A stretch of DNA of 64,000 bases, from NCBI RefSeq assembly GCF_902779965.1, contig NZ_CACZDK010000017.1:124001-188000 (forward strand), given 5' to 3'. The position numbers and the translations under genes are program-made. Of this stretch, positions 33,785 through 42,002 are shown piece by piece. Positions within the stretch are counted from its first letter, which is position 1. Each line of letters begins with the position of its first letter. The stretch is from Fibrobacter succinogenes (GTDB lineage: Bacteria; Fibrobacterota; Fibrobacteria; Fibrobacterales; Fibrobacteraceae). A model generated the notes under the pieces. It did no database searches, had not been told where the DNA came from, and saw only the letters and a list, made by a program, of their open reading frames with translations.

Positions 33785-34434
33785 TGAAAAAATTAATGTT
33801 GCTGGCTGTTGTTGGTGTGTCTGCGTTTGTCGCTTGCACGGATGAAAATTCTTCTCAGGTATGGATTTCTGCGGAATTGTCATCAAGCGATAATGCAGCG
33901 CAGTCCTCGTCCAGTATTGAAATCATTGCTGAGTCTTCATCTAGCGTTGGTGAGGAACCGTCGTCCTCTGGCACAGAAAATGTCGAGGAATCCTCGTCAA
34001 GTGCGATTGGTGGCGCTGAATCTTCATCGGCGGTTGCAGACACGGTTTGGCATCAGGCAAATTTGACGTGGTACACTTCTTGGCCGGAACCGGGTAGCGA
34101 AGAATGCATTGAGTACAATGGCTGCACATGGGCGGGCTATTTTGCTGGCGTTGAAGGCCAAATGACCGAAGAATGGGTGAGTCAACATAACATCATTGCT
34201 GTTCACGAAAAAGACTGGAAAAAGTACAAGTTAAAGACATTCCGGTTGCGAATGAATGGCTCGACGATTGATGCTGTTGTTTATGACATGTGCTCCGATA
34301 GCGATTGCGATGGCTGCTGCACCGAAAACGCTGGTGATATTGGATTCCTCATAGACATTGAAAAATACACGCGTGAACGTTTTGATGGTAATGGCGATGG
34401 CGTTGTCGAATGGACGTGCCTCGATTGCGAATAA
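33784..34434 (+). CDS. Lipoprotein with polyserine linker and expansin/DPBB-like domain
   Basis: 216 residues from ATG 33784. Lipobox SAFVACTDE, then four SSSS clusters in an acidic linker to about residue 82. The C-terminal domain (about 85-216) has Cys-rich blocks: LTWYTSW ... EECIEYNGCTWAGYFAG, VYDMCSDSDCDGCC and a final VVEWTCLDCE. The order (aromatic start, C..YNGC.WAG, a KLKTFRLR strand, V.DMC..CDGCC) resembles double-psi beta-barrel proteins of the expansin/RlpA/barwin kind, but the assignment is by eye. An expansin-like lipoprotein could loosen plant-wall polymers at the cell surface, which suits Fibrobacter. Coupled to the SMR gene by a one-base overlap. Confidence 0.65.
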   Translation: MKKLMLLAVVGVSAFVACTDENSSQVWISAELSSSDNAAQSSSSIEIIAESSSSVGEEPSSSGTENVEESSSSAIGGAESSSAVADTVWHQANLTWYTSWPEPGSEECIEYNGCTWAGYFAGVEGQMTEEWVSQHNIIAVHEKDWKKYKLKTFRLRMNGSTIDAVVYDMCSDSDCDGCCTENAGDIGFLIDIEKYTRERFDGNGDGVVEWTCLDCE

Positions 34435-34459
34435 AATTGTAAATGCATAAAACAAAATA

Positions 34460-34483
34460 GCCCAGCGTTGCTGGGCCATTTTT
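34460..34483. terminator. Bidirectional terminator
   Basis: GCCCAGC-GTT-GCTGGGC followed by CATTTTTG on the plus strand, and by TATTTTGTTTT on the minus strand. It serves the expansin-like gene and hisI. Confidence 0.9.
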
Positions 34484-34495
34484 GTATAGCTGTAA

Positions 34496-34517
34496 CCCGC
34501 CGTTGGCGGGCTTTCTT
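34496..34517 (+). terminator. Second hairpin terminator
   Basis: CCCGCC-GTT-GGCGGG followed by CTTTCTTTT, a back-up for the plus-strand transcript just before the hisI stop. Confidence 0.8.
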
Positions 34518-34865
34518 TTAATCACATTTTTTAAAGAAGCAGCTGCGAGCGCCTGTGTGGCAAGCAACTTGTGGCCCCTTCATTCGCACTTTGAAAAGCA
34601 GAGCGTCGGAATCGCAGTCAGCGGCCCACTCCACGACGGTCATCACGTTTCCGCTCGTGTCGCCCTTGTGCCAGTATTCCTTGCGGCTTCGGCTCCAGAA
34701 CACCATTTCGCCACATTCGTGTGTGCGGCGGAGGGCTTCTTCGTTCATCCATGCCATCATCAGCACGTCGCCTTTGTCGGCATCTTGGACGATTGCCGGT
34801 GCGAGCTTCTCGCCACCGAATTCCACTTCAAACTTTACTTCTTTGATTAAATCTTCAAATTTCAT
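34518..34865 (-). CDS. hisI: Phosphoribosyl-AMP cyclohydrolase HisI
   Basis: 115 residues. Opens the purine ring of phosphoribosyl-AMP, third step of histidine synthesis. The whole family pattern is present: [55 protein letters not shown] and [11 protein letters not shown], including the zinc/magnesium-binding Asp and Cys residues. No fused HisE domain, so PR-ATP pyrophosphohydrolase is encoded elsewhere. Isolated from other his genes. No ribosome site of note; a fold-back repeat lies just upstream. Confidence 0.96.
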   Translation of the reverse strand: MKFEDLIKEVKFEVEFGGEKLAPAIVQDADKGDVLMMAWMNEEALRRTHECGEMVFWSRSRKEYWHKGDTSGNVMTVVEWAADCDSDALLFKVRMKGPQVACHTGARSCFFKKCD

Positions 34866-34890
34866 AGTAATTCACTCTTTATTCATCTTG

Positions 34891-34992
34891 TGTCATTCTG
34901 AGCGGACCCTGGAGCCGCAGGCGATAGGGGTAGTCGAAGAATCCAGTGAGTTTTGCTCTGGATCCTTCGGAGCGTCGCTCCTCAGGATGACA
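34891..34992. repeat. 102-bp fold-back element (TGTCATTCTGAG ... CTCAGGATGACA)
   Basis: The outer arms 34891-34902 and 34981-34992 are complementary except for one G-T pair. Inside, GAATCCAGTGAG and CTCTGGATCCTTC form a second stem. Shorter or half copies of the same sequence are at 4896, 36334-36421 and 39399-39475, so it is a dispersed family. Confidence 0.85.
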
Positions 34993-35031
34993 CATTCGTG
35001 TCGCTTCCTACCGCCTACTTCCTACTGCCTA

Positions 35032-36303
35032 CTATCCTCTCACTTGTCCGTTGCCACGAAGAATCCACTTGTAGCTGCAGAGGCTTTCGACACCCATCGG
35101 GCCGCGTGCATGCAACTTGTCCGTGGAAATTCCCACTTCGGCACCGAGGCCGTATTCGCCACCGTCTGCAAAGCGTGTGCTGGCGTTCACCATGACGCTG
35201 CTGCTGTCGACGTTTGCGACGAAGTAATCTTGCACAGAGGCATCTTCGGCAACGACCGCTTCGGTGTGGCGGCTGCTGTTCTTTTCGATGTGGTCGCAGG
35301 CTTCTTCGACGTTATCGACGAACTTGACGCTAGCCTTGAGGGCGAGGTATTCGTGATGGTAGTTGCTGTCATCGCCGATGTCCTTGATGCGGCTGTCATG
35401 CGATTGGGCGTCCTTGTTGCCAAAGAGTTCCACGCCGCGGTCGGCGAGGCAATCCAAGAGCTTCTTGACGTTGGCATCATCGATATGGCGGTCGATAATC
35501 ACGCATTCCATGGCGTTGCACACGCCGGTGCGCTGCGTCTTGGCGTTAATCAAGATGTTTACTGCTTTTTCCATGTCGGCAGACTTATCGACATACACGT
35601 GGCAAATGCCGTTGAAGTGCTTGATGACAGGAATCTTGCTCTGTTCCACGACGGCGCGGATCAAGCGTTCGCCACCGCGGGGAATCACGAGGTCGAGGCA
35701 ATCGTTACGCTGCAAAAGCATGCCCACGAGGTCGTGGCTCGTTTCAGTCACGAGCTGTACAGCGTCCTTGTCAACACCGTTTTCTTCAAGAGCCTGGTGG
35801 AAAATCCCGGCGAGGCATTTTGCGGAGTTGAGCGATTCCTTGCCGCCACGGAGAATCACGGCATTGCCCGCCTTAAAGCAAAGGCAAGCACCATCAATCG
35901 TCACGTTCGGGCGGCTTTCAAAAATAAAGAACACAGAACCTATCGGCACGGCGACACGGCTAATCTTGATGCCGTTCTTGAGTTCACGGGATTCAAGAAC
36001 ACGACCCAGCGGGTCGGTAAATGCGGCGATTTCTTCGGCGCCCTTGGCCATCGATTCGATGCGGGCGTCGTTCAAAGTCAAGCGATCCATTTTGGAATCG
36101 TCCAGTTTGCCGGCGGCGGCTTCGAGGTCGAGCTTGTTGGCGGCGAGAATTTCCGGCTTCTTTGCGCGGAGAATTTCTGCAACACGTGCGAGCACGGCGG
36201 AGCGCTTTTCGGCGCTCAAAGTACGGAGTTTCTTGCTCGCGTTCTTTGCGTTGTTGGCGAGCTCGTCAGAGTATTTTTCCAAATTAACGTTATTCTGTGT
36301 CAT
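35032..36303 (-). CDS. proA: Glutamate-5-semialdehyde dehydrogenase ProA
   Basis: 423 residues. Reduces gamma-glutamyl phosphate to glutamate semialdehyde for proline synthesis, NADPH-dependent. An aldehyde-dehydrogenase fold with the ProA-specific blocks PIGSVFFIFESRPNVTIDGA, KAGNAVILRGGKES, LVIPRGGERLI, the catalytic cysteine in AKTQRTGVCNAMECV, and STRFADGGEYGLGAEVGIST with the motif GLGAEVGIST near the end. TATATTTG lies five bases before the ATG, so a leaderless transcript is likely. proB is not in the window. Confidence 0.97.
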   Translation of the reverse strand: MTQNNVNLEKYSDELANNAKNASKKLRTLSAEKRSAVLARVAEILRAKKPEILAANKLDLEAAAGKLDDSKMDRLTLNDARIESMAKGAEEIAAFTDPLGRVLESRELKNGIKISRVAVPIGSVFFIFESRPNVTIDGACLCFKAGNAVILRGGKESLNSAKCLAGIFHQALEENGVDKDAVQLVTETSHDLVGMLLQRNDCLDLVIPRGGERLIRAVVEQSKIPVIKHFNGICHVYVDKSADMEKAVNILINAKTQRTGVCNAMECVIIDRHIDDANVKKLLDCLADRGVELFGNKDAQSHDSRIKDIGDDSNYHHEYLALKASVKFVDNVEEACDHIEKNSSRHTEAVVAEDASVQDYFVANVDSSSVMVNASTRFADGGEYGLGAEVGISTDKLHARGPMGVESLCSYKWILRGNGQVRG

Positions 36304-36308
36304 AAACG

Positions 36309-36316
36309 CAAATATA
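36309..36316 (-). promoter_or_regulatory. TAnnTTTG promoter element for proA, start-proximal
   Basis: TATATTTG on the minus strand, five bases before the proA ATG, with no room for a ribosome site. Confidence 0.55.
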
Positions 36317-36333
36317 GAAATTTAATAAGTTCA

Positions 36334-36421
36334 GCACTGGATCCTTCGTCCCTTCGGTCCTCAGGATGACGGATTGTAAAAGTATTGCACTGGATCCTTC
36401 GTTCCTCAGGATGACGGATTG
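36334..36421. repeat. Direct pair of GGATCCTTCG...CTCAGGATGACGGATTG half-elements
   Basis: GCACTGGATCCTTCG ... CCTCAGGATGACGGATTG occurs at 36334-36376 and again at 36387-36421, the second with an internal 8-bp deletion. These are right halves of the fold-back family seen whole at 34891-34992. Confidence 0.85.
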
Positions 36422-36424
36422 CAA

Positions 36425-36451
36425 CGAAAAAGTCCCGCGCTAGGCGGGACT
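36425..36451 (-). terminator. Terminator of the GH2 gene
   Basis: On the minus strand AGTCCCGC-CTAGC-GCGGGACT is followed by TTTTTCG. The 8-bp stem is perfect. Confidence 0.9.
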
Positions 36452-36483
36452 CTTGTAATTACGTTTGAACTGTGTCGAACCAA

Positions 36484-39315
36484 TTACAGCAAGTTCACGA
36501 TAGCCGTGAACAGCGCATCCGAAAGTGCGTTTGTTTCCAAACCTTCAATCACGCTGAACTGGTTGAACATAATCTGGCCATTGCCAAACGGCACAAGCTG
36601 CAAGTCCACACCCGTCTTGATTTCGCCATCCTTGAGCGTTACAGAGCGTGCGTAAACCTTTGCGCCTGCGAGCTCGTTCAACGAAATGCCCGGCATTGCC
36701 GATGCGGAATTGTGGTCGAGAACGCCGTTGCCGCCGAACACAGCGAGGAGCGGGGAGTCCTTCGGCAAATAGTGCAAGCTGAATTCGTTTGCGCCAGTTG
36801 TCCAGTGCGCTTCGATGTTGTGTTCAAAATGATGACTCTGGTTCAAAAGATCAATATCTTCAGTCGTCATATCAGAGAGCAACAGAGTCTTGCCGCCGTT
36901 CTTCGTCACATCGATGATCTTGTCCAAAATTTCATCCGGCCAAGAACTCAAGTTTGCAGTGAAGATAATTTGTTCAGAACCATCCAAAGCGGCAAGGGCA
37001 TCGCTCGATTCGTCATAGTTATCGAGGAAGCAGACCTTGTCCATGGCTTCCTTCACATCCGTCTGTTCGATGACAATCAAGTCTTCGAAGCTGGAGTGGA
37101 TTTCCTTGCCGTTGTCCTTGAGCGTGAGCTTTATCTTGTACATGCCCGTCGTGCGCGGAGCCATGAGCGTGCAAATGCCAAGCTGCGTAAGGGTTTTCTT
37201 GTCGGCCGGTTCTTCTGGGAGAACCTTCTGCGTGTTGAGCTCCTTGTCCTTGCTGTCAAGAAGCGTCACTTCGATTTCCACATCTTCCAAGCGACTGTTG
37301 TTCAAAAGCGTAAGCTGGAAGCTGACTTCGCTCTGCGGAGCAACGACATGTTCCAATTCGCTAATGAGCACGCGGCTCGGGGCCGTGATTTCGCGGGCAA
37401 AATTCTGCAAGCCCTTGGACTTTCTGTTTTCGTCCGTGATGCCGCTAAAGTCGGTTCCGTTGTCGGCCCACTGGTCCAAGAAGAAACCGGAAATCTGCGG
37501 GTTGCTCTGGAATGCCGTAATCTGGTCGTACTTGCTTTTGAGTGCGATACGGTAAACATCGGCATTGAACGATTCGAAGTTCGGCCAAATCGAAAGCTTG
37601 CTGTCGGTAACAAACATTTCAACAGACTTGAATTCGTTCTTGATGGCCTTCTGGCTCTTGATGCTGCGAGGACCTGCAATGGTGGTTGCTCGTTTCGGGA
37701 AGAGCGTGTTGTTCTTGAGCGTGACGAGAACCTTGTTTTCGACATCGTTCAAAACAGGTTCTTCTTCGTCTTGGAAGTGGCTGTCGCCAAGGCCCGTGTC
37801 CGGGACCGTGAGTTCCAAGTCTTCCTTGTCGAACATGTGGGCGAGGTAGTGCGTGTAAGCGGCACTCGGGTTTTCACGCGGGTTCACGCGCATCGTGGCG
37901 TACTGCGAAATGCGGTCGATAGAAACCGGGATGATTTTACCCGTATCCTTGTGGAAGTTCGCTTCGTTGTCGAGATAAATACTGTTGAAGTTGCTGATTG
38001 CCGGGCGGCACGTGTCAATCGGGCTAATCGCATTCAAAAGCTTGTTACCGTTCTGGAGCATGAACGTTCCGTTTTCTGAACCAAGAATCCAGGCGGCGAT
38101 ACACGGATGGTTGTGCTGGTCGCGCACCATGTCGTTAATCAGCTTCTTCGTGATTTCAAGACCCTGAGCGGTAGAACGCATCGTGTGGATCGGGAATTCC
38201 TGGAATACGAAAAGACCGATCTTGTCGCAAATATCGAGAGCCGTGCTGCTGAGCGGAGCGCCGCAAGAACGGATGACGTTGAAGCCCGCCGTCTTGACTG
38301 CGTTCAAGTCCTTTTCCAAAGCCGGGTTCTGGTCGGTCCAAAGGCCACCTTCGCTCCATTGCTGGTTGTAGCTTACGCCCATGAGCTTCACGATGGAATC
38401 GTTGATGTAGTAGTCGCCCTTGAGACAGTCGAACTTGCGGAAACCGAATGTCTTCACGACAGGGAAGGTGTATTCCGGAGCCTTGCCCTTAGCGCCCTTG
38501 ATTTCGAGCTGCATTTCGATGGCGAACAAGTTCGGATGTTCCGGACTCCAGACGCACTTGTCCCTCTTCCAGTCCTTGATACCGAGCAGGAACTTTTGCG
38601 TGGCGTTTTCTTTCTCAAGTTTGATGTCCTTGAAGTATTCGAAAACGTCGCCGTTCGGGTTCTTCATGAGAATGCGCAAGCGAGACTGGTAACCGCGCGG
38701 GTTGTTGAAGAACGCTTCGACAGAAACACGCTCTTGGTCCATGTCCGGTTCAACGTGAATATCGGAAATGAACGCCGCGTTACCGAGAATCAAATCGACG
38801 TGACCGCAGATACCGCCATACGGATACTGCGACCAGGGGAGACCCACCGGCATTTCGCCCGGATGAGCGTAGCGGTCGTTTGCGCCTTCCTTGCTCTCGC
38901 GACCGAAGTCGATACGGCTGTTCGTTGCACCCATGTTTGCCACGCGGATGCAAAGGATGTTTTCTTCGCCGAGCTTAATAGCCTTTTGCGTTTCGACAAC
39001 AAAGGACGTGTAGGCGCCAAAGTGATCGCCAAGGAGCTTGCCGTTCAACCAAATAGTTGCATGTGTTGCAATCTTTTCAAAACGGAGGAAAATACGCTTC
39101 GTGACCTGCTTTTCATCGTCAATCGTGAATCTCTTGAAGTAAAAAGCGCAGTCCTGGGCCATCAAAAGCTTGTCAAATGCTCTTTCCCAAATGTGGGGAA
39201 CGCTAACAGTCTGAGTTTTTTCAGGATACGTTGCATACCAACGATTGGAGATGCCGGTATCTTCTGTGTCCCAGATCATCTGCCAGTCGCCATCAAGGCT
39301 AATAATTTTGCTCAT
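36484..39315 (-). CDS. Glycoside hydrolase family 2-like protein, divergent
   Basis: 943 residues, no signal peptide, so cytosolic. The GH2 layout is clear: jelly-roll sugar-binding domain (1-180: SLDGDWQMIWDTEDTG, VSVPHIWERAF, ATIWLNGKLLGDHFGAYTSF), Ig-like domain (to about 295), TIM barrel (LMGVSYNQQWSEGG, GFNVIRSCGAPLSSTALDIC, FVFQEFPIHTMRST, DQHNHPCIAAWILGSENGT), and about 300 further residues with ISGFFLDQWADN. The acid/base Glu is E414, but the Asn normally just before it (NE) is Ser (SE), and a clean TE/GE nucleophile motif is not evident. A cytosolic beta-glycosidase acting on imported oligosaccharides, or an inactive relative. AAGGA precedes the ATG. Confidence 0.82.
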   Translation of the reverse strand: MSKIISLDGDWQMIWDTEDTGISNRWYATYPEKTQTVSVPHIWERAFDKLLMAQDCAFYFKRFTIDDEKQVTKRIFLRFEKIATHATIWLNGKLLGDHFGAYTSFVVETQKAIKLGEENILCIRVANMGATNSRIDFGRESKEGANDRYAHPGEMPVGLPWSQYPYGGICGHVDLILGNAAFISDIHVEPDMDQERVSVEAFFNNPRGYQSRLRILMKNPNGDVFEYFKDIKLEKENATQKFLLGIKDWKRDKCVWSPEHPNLFAIEMQLEIKGAKGKAPEYTFPVVKTFGFRKFDCLKGDYYINDSIVKLMGVSYNQQWSEGGLWTDQNPALEKDLNAVKTAGFNVIRSCGAPLSSTALDICDKIGLFVFQEFPIHTMRSTAQGLEITKKLINDMVRDQHNHPCIAAWILGSENGTFMLQNGNKLLNAISPIDTCRPAISNFNSIYLDNEANFHKDTGKIIPVSIDRISQYATMRVNPRENPSAAYTHYLAHMFDKEDLELTVPDTGLGDSHFQDEEEPVLNDVENKVLVTLKNNTLFPKRATTIAGPRSIKSQKAIKNEFKSVEMFVTDSKLSIWPNFESFNADVYRIALKSKYDQITAFQSNPQISGFFLDQWADNGTDFSGITDENRKSKGLQNFAREITAPSRVLISELEHVVAPQSEVSFQLTLLNNSRLEDVEIEVTLLDSKDKELNTQKVLPEEPADKKTLTQLGICTLMAPRTTGMYKIKLTLKDNGKEIHSSFEDLIVIEQTDVKEAMDKVCFLDNYDESSDALAALDGSEQIIFTANLSSWPDEILDKIIDVTKNGGKTLLLSDMTTEDIDLLNQSHHFEHNIEAHWTTGANEFSLHYLPKDSPLLAVFGGNGVLDHNSASAMPGISLNELAGAKVYARSVTLKDGEIKTGVDLQLVPFGNGQIMFNQFSVIEGLETNALSDALFTAIVNLL

Positions 39316-39359
39316 TCGGAGAATCCTTTATAAAATTCCGAAGAAAAGATAGAAATTTA

Positions 39360-39600
39360 GACGAGAGACGAGAGGCGCGAGACGAGAGGATGCTGCTGAA
39401 AACGTCATTCTGAACGAAGCGTAGTGCGTAAGTTTTCTGTAAATCGTCATTCTGAACGAAGTGAAGAATCCAGTAAATTTTTTTCGAATTGATTTAGGAA
39501 GGGGAACGCCTTCCCCTGATTTCTGTTTCGACAGGCAATGCCATAGAAAAGGTTGGTGAGCCTAAGCCTGTGCTGAGCTTGCCGAAGTAAACCATCCATC
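39360..39600. repeat. Cluster of dispersed repeat pieces upstream of the GH2 gene
   Basis: The 463-base gap 39316-39778 has no gene. It holds GAGACGAGAGGCGCGAGACG short direct repeats (39363-39388), two GTCATTCTGAACGAAG copies (39399, 39448), GAAGAATCCAGTAAAT, and TTCGACAGGC ... GGTTGGTGAGCCTAAGCC ... GAGCTTGCCGAAG (39528-39587) of the other family. Confidence 0.75.
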
Positions 39601-39716
39601 ACCCCTTCGCCTAGTGGCGCTGCCCCTAAAACCCTGTTGCAAAGTGAATTTTTTAGAAGTCAATTCCGGTTTGGTCGGGAATATGTTTTATTTTATTTGT
39701 GACTAGCTTGCTGTGC

Positions 39717-39750
39717 TAAAAAAGAACCGCTCTCCGAAAAGAGCGGCTCT
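39717..39750 (-). terminator. Terminator of the subtilase-like gene
   Basis: On the minus strand AGAGCCGCTC-TTTTCGGA-GAGCGGTTCT is followed by TTTTTT. Confidence 0.92.
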
Positions 39751-39778
39751 GTTTAAATAAATTTAATTTATTCTTAAA

Positions 39779-41515
39779 CTACGGCGTGACTTTATGCATG
39801 TTGTAGCCCAAGATAACGCGGTCGCCCGTGTTGCGAGTGCGTTTGATTTCGATCTTTAGCTGTGTGACGCCTGCCGGAACGGTTATGGATTTTTGACGGA
39901 ATGTGGCTAGGCCTGCTGAAGATGTGGTTTGTGCAATTAATGCTCCGGTTTGATTGTTCAGGATTCTAAGTTGGTAATTAGACGAAAGGTGACGGGCTTC
40001 ATTAGCATAACGACCACTTACGAGCCAAGCGATAGCGATGTTGTATTGTGCGCCAGCTTCTACAGTTTCGTTGAAAGAATAGGTTTCATCGCTGTTGAAA
40101 AAGTCGCCATTGTTGCCATACCAATAACGAGAAACGTTGTTTCTGACCATTTCATCAAATAACGGCATGTTCTTATCGGGAAGAACGGTTGCGTTGTTTA
40201 ACATGCTGTAGTTAAACTGATAGATATTATCTGTATTAACTTTAATTATATGATTACCTGGATTGTAAGCCGTCAACATGAGTGCCTTTACCACTTCAGG
40301 ATGCCATTTGTAGAAGGGGTATTTTGAAAGAAGGTCGGCGGCCATGCCGGCTGCTATCGTAGATGCACCCCAACCATCAGAAGCGGCCCTAAAATCAACT
40401 GTGTTACCGTCGTGCTTAATTCCTTTGGTGTAATCGTACTCGGAGTTGTATGTGTAGGCGGGAACGTATATTTCGGGTTTTGTGTACTCTGCGCCCTGTT
40501 TGTTTGCGAACTTAGGTCTGGCTTGGTTTGGGAGAAGTACTGCTAAATCGTCGTTTGTTGCACCGACGCTAATTGCATTTAAGGAAATGCCGGCGCCTGT
40601 TCTTTGTCCGTTGATAGAGAACGGAGCAAATTCGATAACACGATTGTGGTAAATGTAGTTGTCCTGTTCAGCGGCTTCGTCGTTGTACAGTGTTACATTT
40701 GTGGTTGTAGATGTTATGGAGTTTCCTATATGTTGCTCGTTTCTATAGGGATTCTGCGGGCGTGTGACGTAGTGTCTTGTAGCACGTGCGCTTCCTTCGT
40801 TGATTGGAGTAACTGTAGCGTTTGGTGAAATTCCTTTGAGAACGGAATTGGAGTAGTAATGCTGAATGCCGTATTTGTAGTTGTATGCTACATTGCTTGT
40901 GCTGCAGTTGTTACCTGAAAAAGTTATAGGATTGTCGGCGACAATGTTATAAATATTGATGCCTGCACCGCAGGTGTTTGTCGCTTCCGCCCTGGAACAG
41001 TCCTTTTGAACGATTCCTCCGTTTGGAAGGCGTTTCAAAGGCCCTACATGCAGCATGTCGAATGTAAGCTCTCTATGTGAATAGTAGCTTTCGTTATCTG
41101 CTTTGCTTACAACGGTGCAGCTACCGCTTTTGCTTGGATATTGTGCTTGCGAATGCGTGTAATTGATTTTGCTATAGGAATTTCTGGGGGTGTCGTTGGC
41201 TTCAAAATTATTAATTGCGCTGAAATAGTTCGTTTCGGAGCGCATGTTCCCGTTTAGATGGTATTTGTTGGTGTTCGTGTTGAACATTGCCCATACTTTT
41301 GAAACATGGTCTACGGTTCCTATGGGCGTTACCTTTGCAAGAGCGCTAGGCTTGTTAATGTTACTCTTTGCGGTTGTGGCTTTGTTCTTTTCGAACTTGA
41401 CGATGCCTGGATTTTTAGCATCTTTGCTGTTGATGATTTTTCCTTGCGCATTGAATGTGGCTGCGTTTGCGGATACGGCAACGCATGATGCTAATAGTAG
41501 CGGAATATATTTCAT
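39779..41515 (-). CDS. Secreted subtilase-like (S8-type) protein
   Basis: 578 residues with signal peptide MKYIPLLLASCVAVSANA. Residues about 300-430 resemble the C-terminal half of an S8 subtilase: GISLNAISVGATNDDLAVL, then KPEIYVPAYTYNSEYDY, then the serine block DGWGASTIAAGMAADLLSKY (canonical GTSxAAPxxAG) and VVKALMLTAYNPG. The catalytic Ser would be in GAST. The Asp and His motifs of the N-terminal half are not obvious; HRELTFDMLHVGP at about residue 145 is a candidate. The end (SITVPAGVTQLKIEIKRTRN) is a beta-sandwich like pro-protein convertase P domains. AGAAGGA precedes the ATG. Exported protease or pseudo-protease; uncertain. Confidence 0.6.
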   Translation of the reverse strand: MKYIPLLLASCVAVSANAATFNAQGKIINSKDAKNPGIVKFEKNKATTAKSNINKPSALAKVTPIGTVDHVSKVWAMFNTNTNKYHLNGNMRSETNYFSAINNFEANDTPRNSYSKINYTHSQAQYPSKSGSCTVVSKADNESYYSHRELTFDMLHVGPLKRLPNGGIVQKDCSRAEATNTCGAGINIYNIVADNPITFSGNNCSTSNVAYNYKYGIQHYYSNSVLKGISPNATVTPINEGSARATRHYVTRPQNPYRNEQHIGNSITSTTTNVTLYNDEAAEQDNYIYHNRVIEFAPFSINGQRTGAGISLNAISVGATNDDLAVLLPNQARPKFANKQGAEYTKPEIYVPAYTYNSEYDYTKGIKHDGNTVDFRAASDGWGASTIAAGMAADLLSKYPFYKWHPEVVKALMLTAYNPGNHIIKVNTDNIYQFNYSMLNNATVLPDKNMPLFDEMVRNNVSRYWYGNNGDFFNSDETYSFNETVEAGAQYNIAIAWLVSGRYANEARHLSSNYQLRILNNQTGALIAQTTSSAGLATFRQKSITVPAGVTQLKIEIKRTRNTGDRVILGYNMHKVTP

Positions 41516-41961
41516 TTTTTTATCCTTCTTATTTGTTAGTATGTGCGAAATTTATTGAATAAATTTCGTTGAATAAATTATAATACTTTTTATGTTTATT
41601 GTGCAAACCATAATTTCTCTTATTTGTAATTCTTTATACGGAAATATTTGTATTTGTACGAGATGTAAGGGGTTGGATGAATTTAAAAATATTTGTGAAT
41701 TTTTGTTTACAATTGTTTTTGGTGCCTTTTTGTATGATTTTTGTCGTTTTGGATTGGTTCGAAATGTTCCTGAGGACCTTTTTGAACGTCTCTCGTTTAA
41801 AAGACATTCCGTCCCTCGATAAAAGGGCTCGACTCCGTATTTTTGTCTTTTTTGCCTTTTTTGCCTCGAAAAATTGTTTTTTTTTGCGTTTTTTGCGATT
41901 ATTAACAAGAAATAAGCCACTTTTTACCAATCATCCCCTTTGATTTTCTGTGCACTATTAC
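41516..41961. other. AT-rich region between divergent genes, with a palindrome near the subtilase promoter
   Basis: No supported gene. The perfect inverted repeat CGAAATTTA-TTGAA-TAAATTTCG is at 41546-41568; on the minus strand one arm reads TAAATTTC, a near match to the promoter element, so the palindrome may be operator plus promoter for the subtilase-like gene. Lysine-rich open frames further right look like chance products of A/T-rich sequence. Confidence 0.5.
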
Positions 41962-41969
41962 TAAATTTG
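41962..41969 (+). promoter_or_regulatory. TAnnTTTG promoter element for rplU-rpmA
   Basis: TAAATTTG, 33 bases before the rplU ATG, with AAGGA as ribosome site in between. Confidence 0.5.
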
Positions 41970-42002
41970 TGGTCCCAATAGCAACCTAAAAAGGATTACA
42001 AA

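Noticed and set aside
34555-36369. Long open frame (604 codons) on the plus strand across hisI and proA
   Set aside because: Antisense to two certain genes and running through the repeat between them; no recognisable protein motif.
36472-39333. Open frames of 535 and 408 codons on the plus strand across the GH2 gene
   Set aside because: Shadow frames of the GH2 gene; the GH2 frame has motifs, terminator and ribosome site.
41552-41930. Lysine-rich frames on the minus strand between the subtilase-like gene and rplU
   Set aside because: They consist mostly of Lys/Asn/Phe from A/T runs, overlap each other in different frames and lack ribosome sites.
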